In this document: positions 54,241 to 64,000 of the stretch, in pieces
How positions within the stretch are numbered: position 1 is the first letter of the stretch
How the letters are laid out: the number at the start of each line of letters is the position of its first letter
Assembly (NCBI GenBank): GCA_949825025.1
Contig: OX463781.1
Location: 7,706,148 to 7,770,147, forward strand
Origin: Siphlonurus alternatus
Lineage: Eukaryota > Arthropoda > Insecta > Ephemeroptera > Siphlonuridae
Reading direction: 5' to 3'
Length of the DNA: 64,000 nucleotides
Made by a program: the position numbers and the translations under genes
Notes under the pieces: model-generated
Told to the model about the DNA's origin: nothing
Database searches by the model: none
What the model saw: the letters and a program-made list of their open reading frames with translations, nothing else

Positions 54241-57200
54241 TGATTAGATGAAATCTAAATGATTCGCGGGGATGATGGGAAAATTTATGATCTTGTTGAC
54301 TTTATATACAGCAAAATGTCATTCGAGGCTTTAAAACAAAATATAATTATATTAATAATCTCGTACACGTACATAATACGATAAAAGTAATCGGGGAATA
54401 ATAAACTAATTATAACGTATTCTTGTAAAATATAATTTATATACTTCTAAATGATAATATTTAGTCTCTTTTAATTATATGATGATCGTTCATAAAACAC
54501 ATTATACAAAAATTAAAAATCAAATTTTATTATTTTTCTCGTTTTTCGCATATAAAGTAATTACTCTTTGATTTTAGAAAAAAGTACTGAAAATGATAAA
54601 AAATCAGTTGAGTAAAGATACTATACAAATGCAAGCATCAGCATACACTTTTTAAATTGATCAAATATATTTTCTAATTTTATATACATTTAAAAAAAAA
54701 TCTCTAGCATAGAGATTTTTAAAAAATTGATATCAAGCTGAAATGAAAAATTATTATGCATACATCCAAAATTATAATTGACCCCATATTTGATAAAAGT
54801 TATTTTTATAATCTGAAAAACCCCACAGAATTTCAAAGTTGTGTCATTGAGTCGTATATTTTTTATTTTCTTATTCCACGCGCGTGTGATGTGCGTGCGA
54901 GTTAATAATCACCACGAGGACACTCAAACGCACGTGATGAAACCACCACCCAGTTTTAAAACAAATTATTTCATATAATCTAAAACAACAGCAACTTTCA
55001 AGTCAAAGTCATAAATTTGTTACTTCTGAACTGATTGTGGTTGCATTTAAATATCTGCTGACCCAATTGTTGTTGTCTAAACTGATGTCTGATGAAATAA
55101 TACATATCAATATCAATAACTTATCAATAGCCCTTTATAGTTGCATCATTGTATTTACACATCATTTACTACCAGGTTTAAAGTCATCACAAGTATTTTA
55201 AATATTACTTAATTGAAAATTTGATTACTATTTTTTTCTCATCTTATAAAGCCAAAATCGAGACAAATAGTTGTACCAAAAAGGATAGGCAATTTATAAA
55301 ATACGTTGATCATATTATATAAAAATAGCAGTTTGTCGAAATGTAACTTACTACTTATAACTATAATCATGCATACAATTCTTATATTGGTACATTAAAG
55401 AGCATGTAGGAAGAACTCAGGCAGCAGTGGCTCTCCTGCGCATTTTGGTAAACTTTAATTTGCTCGGTTATCTGAACTAATATAGTGTAATGAATTTTGA
55501 TTTAAGCTGAAAGTTCGGGCGAACATTATTGAACACACGTTTGAATGCATAGAGTTTAGAACTCAGGTCTCGTGGAGTGGATAATTTAATGCATGACGAG
55601 GAGGATTGGGATGAGGACGACAACAGGGCGCCTGCTATAAGATCGACGGGGAAGGTGGGTGGAAGAACAGCTACACTGCGTTACTAGCTAGCTTCATTCC
55701 ACGAAATGTGACTTTGGTGTGGAAAATATTTACACAGAAAACAATTCTAGTTTTTATTTTTGACTGATTTGAGTATATTTTGGAGCAATTGACACTTTTG
55801 TTTTGTATATAATTTTACAACACAAAATTTCAAAATTAAAATCAAAATTGTTAAAGTATAGCTGTTAACTAGTGTTATAGTTGTGAAAATATTTTAAAAA
55901 TAGTTTAAAATACATTTAATATTTTATATCTTATTACATCAATATATTTAAAATGTATCCTTTGATCTTCGCTTCAAAAATTTTTAAACTTTCCTTCCGT
56001 CCCTTCGATCGACCGTTCGACTGTCACAGTTTCACCACGTTCAGTTAGCGTGTCACACAGTCTAGCTCATAACCCTCTCATTACGTTGCCCAACTTGCCC
56101 GGCTTGTGTGTGCGGTAATTCCCTCCCCCTGTGGGCGGGAGACATGAATATTCAGCGATGAAAGCACCCAGGCTACAAATTATAACTGCTATACTTTGAC
56201 TTGGATAACTTTTGTGCTCATTATCAATGTTGAACCATATAATTTTGAACCTTATATTGTGGGTACTTTACTCCCCCGCACTAATTTGCAATCTGTTCTC
56301 TATATAGAGACTCATCTATGATATTACGTCACTCAGCATTATTTGGTGACGGTCTACTTCATTCAACTCTGCAACGAAAGTTCAACCTGTTGTGACAGTA
56401 ATTAAATTGACCCATTATTTATTTACTTTCATTTTCACTTTTTTTTTTTTTTTTTTTTTTTATTTCAGGGCTGGAATATTTTTTAACAACCTATTGTCAT
56501 TATAATAAAATATTAATTATTCGATGAACAGTAATAAAAATTATTTTCTCCGCAATGTATCCGATATAATATGAATAATCTAGAAATTATAATGATGAAT
56601 ACACATTAAAATATCGCTGTAACTATAATGCAATTTAAATGTCCTTGTAACATTTTTTTTTCATTATAGTATCTATTTTAATTGAAGTTCAATCTATTTT
56701 CAATGACATTTTATAAATAATAAAACAACCTTGACCGTCATGATGTACATTGCTACTTTCAGAGAAAAAATCCTTGATTACATCGATATTTTGAAAATAA
56801 TAACAAAATATAAAAAAAAATACAGAAAATCTGTAAAATGTTAGGGAAAAAAACTTGAAAAAATAGCGTAAAATTAAATTAAATACATTAAATAAATTAA
56901 AATTAAATGCTAATATTATAATCAAAAATTTAGCAAAGCCACTAATATGATTATAAAAATTATTTGCAAATTTAATTTTTTTGTTTTTAAATTAAGTAAT
57001 TTTGTTCTTATTTAGTACATACAATAAAACTTGCCATGCATTTTTTTTCAGGTATAATATGTTATTAGTTGTCATTAAACGTAACCAACGCACAAGCGTG
57101 TTGTACAACAATAGCGTTTATCTAACTCGGTTGTTGTAAAATGAAAACGGTTCAAGCGAGGTAGTAAAGATAAAATAAAAATGCTGCTAATTAAATTTAT

Positions 57201-57924
57201 CTTAATTGTGTACTCTATATTTTATCTTCTTTCCTTCTTTTCTATTGTTTTAAAAAAATTATTGTAATTGTTGAAAGTCATCGCACCCTCTGCTAATACT
57301 TTATTAACGAAACATGTTTAGTACACTGTCTCATTTGAAACTAACTATACGATATATAACATTATAATATGTTCAACATAATTAATACGGGTAAACTAAA
57401 TTTCAAGTTAAATTAATTTTCATGTCACTGAGATATAAATTAACATATTTATTAAGTTTTATAAATTAATTAAATAAACATGTTACTGTATATTATAAAA
57501 TGACATTAATGTTATTTATTATTATACAGTATAATGTTATAATGTTTCGTAATTTTCTTGGAAGTAAATTTAAGTTCAAATTTAACTATAATATAATAAA
57601 TATATAATGCATATTTTTAAATAATATTATGTGAGTTAGAACTTTTTAATTCAAAACATTCGTAGATGCCATGGATATTAAAGTTTTCATTTTTTTAAAT
57701 GAATCTTAAATGTGTAATAGCTATTAGATATAATAAAATATCTGAAAAATTACAAAAGTTTGTCTTGAATTTATTAATGAAAGTAAATTTTATGTTATAG
57801 TTTCAGAAGTATAATGTTTGTTATAAAGAATATAAGCCTGCTATAAATAAATTTTATTGTTTTTCACGTAAATATATCAATGCGTTGAAAATGTATTTAT
57901 ATTGTAGTGTTTTAAAGCTTTCTG

Positions 57925-57952
57925 TGACGTCAGAGAAGCACATCTGACGTCA
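57925..57952. promoter_or_regulatory. Twin CRE palindromes 20 bp apart
   Basis: Two exact TGACGTCA sites at 57925-57932 and 57945-57952, start to start 20 bases, about two DNA helical turns, in a GC-richer patch (about 57920-58030). Confidence 0.45.
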
Positions 57953-59309
57953 CTTGGCGAACTTCTCGTTTTTAATGAGATTCTTAAAACACACACCCGG
58001 ACAAGAAACCTTAGCATAGAGCACGTTGAAGCTCAGACCGGGCCATAAATTGAATCTCCAGGTCAAATTTCCACCACATGTTTTCATTAAATTCATTCAA
58101 AAGAGTATTGTACACCAGTCTGAACTATGTTAAATTGATCTTCGCCAAAAAAATTAACATTGAACATAATTTCAATTATATTTAATTTAAAAAATATTTA
58201 ATTTTAAATCACATTAAGTTTTAATGATTTTTTTCATTTATTTCTAAATTTGTAAACTTACGAATTTATTTTCAAATGGAATCACAGAGTTAATATTTAT
58301 AATGTTGTATAGCGACGCAAACTGGCAGGAATGATGGAATGTAATATTATTATTATTGTAACTCAGATAACAAAAACAGTGTTAGATTGCAGGAACATAA
58401 TTACTACCCTTGAACAATAAAGTGGTATGACGTACAATACATGCAAATGTCAACAGATTTTGTGATTTTGTCACCGACAATATTATTTTTTATATGACAA
58501 TAATTAACAATAAGAACCATTAACAATCGCTCGTCAAGCATAAAATTAGAATGTAAAGCCATCAAACGTACGTCATAGTCATTTTAAATTCTTTGTACTT
58601 TTTTATGTTTATTAATTTGTACAAATTTTGCTTCCTGTCCTGTCTTTTTTTTTATTGAAACATATCATGCATTTGCTCTAAAATAACAAATAAATAATAA
58701 ATATACATTTTTTTTTTATCTCTGGTTCGACTTTGAAATTTTAAAAATGTAAATTTCAAAATTATAATTCATCCTCATCTTACTTGTTGTTCCCGATTGT
58801 TGATGAGAATTTTTTTTTTCATTTAATTGTTTATTCCAAAAATCATATTAATGGCACTTTACATAGATTATTACAATAATTAAACCACAAGAGTTTGGAA
58901 AACAATTTACTTTGTGTTAACAATGTAATGGTTTTTATTGTTTCCAAAAATACTGAATTAGAATATATTATTAACACGCATGTATTACAAACAGTTAAAG
59001 AAACCCAGCCTTTTAATAATAATAAATTATATATTTCTTTTTTCATTATCATTACGTCAATAATTATTATTTCCAACAACAATAAAACAAATAATTGAAG
59101 CAATTTCAGGCAATGATTTATGGTAGCTATAACCATATAGTGGAATCTCTAATAATATTTTTAAGTATTTTAAGCAGATTCATATTAAAATTGTTATATA
59201 TTTTTTTAATGTGTTTTGCCTTCAAGACAAGAAATTTTATATTACACTTTCAAACACTTAAAAGTAAATGGTAAATTTTATGGCTGTATTTCAACAATAA
59301 TTATCTTTG

Positions 59310-59312
<3 letters not shown>

Positions 59313-59379
<67 letters not shown>
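59313..59379. repeat. (AT)n microsatellite, longest AT run
   Basis: About 67 bases of uninterrupted AT alternation. The Tyr-Ile repeat open frame across it is an artefact. Confidence 0.97.
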
Positions 59380-59381
<2 letters not shown>

Positions 59382-60109
59382 ATGTCACAAAAGTATATAG
59401 TATTATAGTTTAAAACGTATACAAATATACACGCAATACAATATTTTTCAATATCATTTTGTTTCATTTTTTAATACATTAAAAAAAGTGCTTGAATTTG
59501 CAGAACTTAATCATAATTATTTTTTACATATATATTTCCTTGAAATAGCATTCAAAATTTATAGAAATGTATAATATCATAGAAATATTAGATCTTTCAA
59601 GAAATTGCTGTTTATTTTAAGAACTTCCATGTATAATTTTCAAATTTCACTATTCAAATTTGTTTCATTTTTAGAACATTTGTGTTACGACAACCGTCAG
59701 CCTTTCTAAAATTAATTTCAACAATAAGAAAATTCACACTGTAGAGTTTAAATATAGATGCAGAGGTAGTTCATTCATAAAATTTATTGATCTCTGTTAA
59801 TCAACATTTTGCATGATTTTAAAGAACAAAAGACATTATATTTCAGTATTTGCTCTGTAAGAAATTTAAAATTCATTTGCTGACAAATATTACAATTGTT
59901 GGAGTTTACACATCTGAAGCTTTACTTCAACTTCTAACAATTTAATTAAAGCTTTCTGATGCAATTTTTTTTTTTTACCGAAGCATGAATGGAAATGTCT
60001 TTTGTCTCTTGTCTCATACAGTACTGTGACCGAAGCCATAATACTTGTTATACCTTTCGTGCGTAGCTTGTTTGCAAGGTCCGGGGTGATATTGTGGGGA
60101 TTCATCTAA

Positions 60110-60118
60110 TCAAGGTCA
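60110..60118 (+). promoter_or_regulatory. Extended nuclear-receptor half-site
   Basis: TCAAGGTCA, followed by TGGGTCC. The AAGGTCATGGGTC core (60112-60124) is identical to the one in TENT5 intron 1 (45338-45350). Confidence 0.3.
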
Positions 60119-62849
60119 TGGGTCCTAAATACGCCCCTTGGGGTTCACCTTGGTTATAATATGTAGTCTCGTGAGCCACAAACACGTGTTTGAATCAAAA
60201 CAAACCTAAGCCAAACAATGCACTAACGGCATCATTTTATATATAGGATTATCTCAGATGTCGAGAGTGGGAAACTAATGCTTTAATCTAATTTAAAACT
60301 TGAATTAAGTTGACTATAGAACTCTATATTATATTTTGTATAAAGAATATCCTAGAAGTAGAACATAACATGAATATATAACATTATACTTAATGAACAT
60401 AATAACATAATTAAAATTTGAATTATAATCTTAATTTCTTAGAATATTCTTAATTATAATATATTATGTTGTTCATTTCGAAAATTTCTGTGAAACCTTA
60501 TCAGTAAGAAAATAACATACTGTTCGTCTTCACATTTATGCTGAAATTAATAAACAAATAACTAATAATTTAGTGCAAGTGTGTATGTCAAAATTTAGCA
60601 CACAGGCACAAATTAATTAAAATGTCATTTTTTTTTTTTACCTGCTATACTTGATCCTTGCATGACTGAGAGATATTTTGATATACATACAGGTATAATA
60701 TTTATACAATGTATAACTGAAGAGAATATCGGGTGTGCTTGGTGAACTTAAATCTTATTTTGGATTCAATTGCAATTTTGCATTACTTTGGTCTTGGCAG
60801 GAATTATAACTCTAGCAGAACAAGCAGGGATAAAAGTTCGTTATGTCCTGAACTTAATCATGTAAAAAATAAATTAGGTTTTTAAATGACATTTGATGTG
60901 TTATTTGACTTACTTCATATTTCTTAATTATTTATTTTTAAAAGGTTGAAATGAAACAAACAAGAAGCCACAATTTCCTTTAAGAGGTTCCTGGAAAAGT
61001 CTTATCTTTAGATGAAAAGTTTAAATAACAAAGTAATTAATTAAATTAAGATAAGAAAATTATTTACATTTTAAATATATTACCTTTTCGTTGTGATAAG
61101 AACAAAACAATTGCAAACGAAAAGAAATTTTATTTCATATTGTTATTAATACAGTCATATTTTCATAGTATATATAAATATACCTATGGGAAATACCCAA
61201 ATTAAGCGGCTTGAAAATATGTGTTGAGAGACATCATGTTTCTCTCGCATTGTTTTACAAAGTACAATTTTTTGGTAAAATATAAAGCATGTTTATAAAT
61301 GATGTTCAAGCTATTAAAAAATACTTGGCTTACGCTATAGCTGTCATAGCTGTTATTACTTAAAAAAAAATCCTATTGCTATTTATGTATAGCAGGAAAA
61401 AAATCACTTAACGGCAAAGAGTATTATTATAGTAATTATAATGATAACATACACCCTTTTTATGGATCACATGCAAGCGCAGATGTGATATTTTAACAAA
61501 TATTCAAATATAGAACGTCAAAAGAAAATTCTATTACTCGCTGACCGAACTCAACTGTTTCAAATTTTAACTTCACACTTTACTTTGAAATTTTAAAATA
61601 TTAGACCCCTTTTTAAATGTCAATATTTTGTTGCATATATACAAAAATATAAATTTTCAATTTACGAACTGCGTTCTAAGGAAAATAAGATATTATATAA
61701 ACTCTTTTTCACACTCATGAATGATAATATTCATGTTGTATTTATGAATTTTTAGGGGTTGATTTTCATTTACAATTGACCAAAGGTATCACAGACGTTA
61801 TTTTGGATTAATTGATATTTTCTTAAAATCCTGTACAGTGTATACTCGATTTCTTTAAATTAACATACTGCTACATAGGTCGAAGGTCGATCGAGTGCAC
61901 TGGTCAAGATTTACGAACAGATTTTGTTCAAACTTCTAATATTTTTGATATTATTATAACTATTATTTTTTTTTTTTGCATAATTTGCCATATTTAGATG
62001 ATATATTTCAATATCTGCCACGAAATAATCACGAAGTAAAATGTCTGTCTCTGAGGCGCGACCACTTGACAGCTGGTATCGATGTGGTCTTATTTTCGAC
62101 GGAATCAGCTTCCTGTATACGAGGGAAGGAAGACTCGGTTTGGCCGACATCCCGGCCCCACCAAAGGCGCACTATTGACACTATATTTAGTGCTGCAGCA
62201 TATGTCAGGATGGTTATTTCCAATTCTTTTCAGGCAATATTTCTCCATCAGAATTTTTATTTTATTAATAAAAGTACTATAATGTATTGTGAAAACCGAT
62301 GTTTTTTATGCAGTCTTAAAATGTTAAAAGCTTGTACGCCCACATTTATAAACAGACTTTTAAAACAAGGATATTTCAGAGTATGCATGCCTATGTTAAA
62401 TTCTTTATTGCTTTGAAAAAGCTTGCATTTTGTTTTAAGCCTTTAATATTTTTTTTCTGGCAGATATTTGATAATAGATTCATGCATTAAGTGGCAAACT
62501 GCCAAACAAACTTTTACCATATATTTAAATTTTTTACTGTATTCCTTTCTCTTTCAAAATCATTTACATTTATCAATACCATCATATATGGCATATAATG
62601 GACAAATATTTAGCACAAATTTAAAAAAAAAAAACTATAAAGCAAGAATAATATTTAAATAACATTTAAACTAAAAGTAGTAAAAATGAAATTAAATACT
62701 TCATTAAAAATGAACTAGAACATGAAAATAACACTGATTACTTTTTTTTTTATATAAAATTTCATAATGTGTAATTTGAACTTTAAGAAATTGAACCTAA
62801 ATTTTAAGTTGCAATCACTTCCTGATTTTTTTGTCTTTCTTCTTGACAG

Positions 62850-63030
62850 GTCCCGTGTTTTGTCAGGAGGAAGGTTCACGCAGACCGCCACTTTCACTGC
62901 ATGGTACCGACTTGCCTGGCCAACACTACTTGGTTTGCGTAACTTCGACGATATGCTCGAAATTGACTGTCGCATGCAAGCTGACACGTTTGGAGTGTCA
63001 CAACTTCAATGTAAAAATAATAAAATAGGT
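62850..63030 (+). other. Candidate plus-strand terminal exon
   Basis: A strong acceptor (T/C-rich tract ending CTTCTTGACAG at 62849) precedes about 170 bases of clearly GC-richer sequence, followed by AATAAA at 63019-63024. Two of the three frames stay open through most of it, giving tails of about 60 residues with no recognised domain. It could be the last exon of a transcript starting left of it, or chance. Confidence 0.25.
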
Positions 63031-64000
63031 TGATTTTTTTATATAAATATTTTACGTTTCAAAAATGAAATTAATAATTATAACGAATCAATTATTATTT
63101 TATTTTTTAATTAATAATATTACTAGTTCTAAGTAATGAACATCAAAATATATATATTTTTTTAATCTTCCATGTCTCGTATTAAAAAAATTATAAGATA
63201 AAAATCACACGAAAAACTTATTCACTTTATATTAATATATTCAAATTAGTTTCATACTGATATAAAGTTTCCAAAATTATTTACCATATTAAATCAACTA
63301 TATATTATACAGGTCCATATAATTGAGTACTACAAGCTATCCATGCATGTTATTATATGATGGTACTAATTACTATATATAAAAAAGACCTTGATATTTT
63401 ATGTACACATACATACAAGTAATCTGGATAATATAAAAGGTCAAAGTTGACTTTATCTATATGGTCAATATCTGTGATAAAAAATAATGCAGTGAATATA
63501 ATTAAAAAATAGTTCGGTGACCCTATAATTAGTTTTCATCTAAGTACAATGTATACGTAAACGTAATTGCATAGTGATGTACACTGCAGATATGTAAGCG
63601 GATGTCGGGCAGGAAGCTTGGTTATAGCAGCAGAGAGGACAAACCAAATAATGATAATAATAACATGAGCTGAAGTTTGCTAGACAACCATACAGAATTA
63701 GGCGACAGACAGGAATCACGGATAAAGGACAGAATTGTCAAGTACGTAGCCTAGTGCAATACTTTTTCCATTGTTAAGGTATGTCCAATGGCACTATATA
63801 TTTAATATTTTTTTAGTATAATTTTTTTTTCGAATAAAATATTATAATAATATGCTGGTAGGGAAAAAAATTTTAAGTGTGAAAAAAATTGCGTTCATTG
63901 TTATTGTGTATATATTATATATAGTATATTTTTTATATATATATATTTTTAAATTTAAAGATGGTATTATTCACAAAAGAATTGATAAGAATATTATCTA

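Larger units (their letters stand above)
53611..64000. other. Distal region, no firm gene
   Basis: GC-richer islands at about 53900-54260, 55380-55700, 55980-56180, 57920-58030, 62040-62250 and 62850-63010. A frame of 146 codons at 61976-62416 covers one island but has no recognised domain and lies mostly in AT-rich DNA. The rest is AT-rich background. Confidence 0.6.

Noticed and set aside
59216..59413. Tyr-Ile repeat open frame
   Set aside because: Product of the (AT)n tract.
61976..62416. 146-codon open frame
   Set aside because: No recognisable domain, mixed AT-rich composition with unlikely residue content, and competing frames on both strands over the same island.

Overview
This is a stretch of eukaryotic nuclear DNA. 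It is strongly A+T-rich, with long pyrimidine/purine and (AT)n microsatellites, many homopolymer runs, small non-autonomous DNA transposons (MITEs) and only one clear protein-coding gene. The gene is a well-conserved animal TENT5 (FAM46) noncanonical poly(A) polymerase, so the source is a metazoan. Base composition, repeat type and the cysteine-ending C-terminus suggest an arthropod, possibly a hemipteran-like insect. That placement is an inference and cannot be fixed from this window.

Layout. 1-41.1 kb is gene-poor and AT-rich. It holds two back-to-back foldback elements (678-1004 and 1021-1198), (CT)n/(GA)n tracts near 2.1, 6.7, 12.4, 23.4 and 27.2 kb, a 300-bp foldback (22428-22727), a nested pair of foldback elements (31552-32254) and a hAT-type MITE with perfect 8-bp target duplications (32939-33110). 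From 41.1 to about 45.85 kb lies the TENT5 gene on the minus strand. In transcription order it has a CCAAT/CRE promoter, a noncoding first exon ending in a canonical donor, a 2.4-kb intron, and a terminal exon carrying the whole 414-codon reading frame and a short 3' UTR. From 46 to 64 kb the DNA is again non-coding, with a second, diverged hAT MITE, a perfect 28-bp-arm hairpin, a CpG-rich island (about 54.1-54.25 kb), a long (AT)n tract and one weak candidate terminal exon near 62.9 kb.

Regulatory picture. Short islands of higher G+C (about 100-300 bp) are scattered through the AT-rich background. Many carry the CREB/ATF palindrome TGACGTCA, sometimes with E-box, CCAAT, KLF-like or nuclear-receptor half-sites. 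I count 18 exact TGACGTCA copies. Four lie in foldback elements and one in the TENT5 coding sequence, leaving 13 elsewhere, one of them in the TENT5 promoter. My working guess is a gene with a large surrounding cis-regulatory domain. I see no CRISPR array, no operon, no viral gene, no recognisable tRNA or rRNA, and no obviously new protein system.
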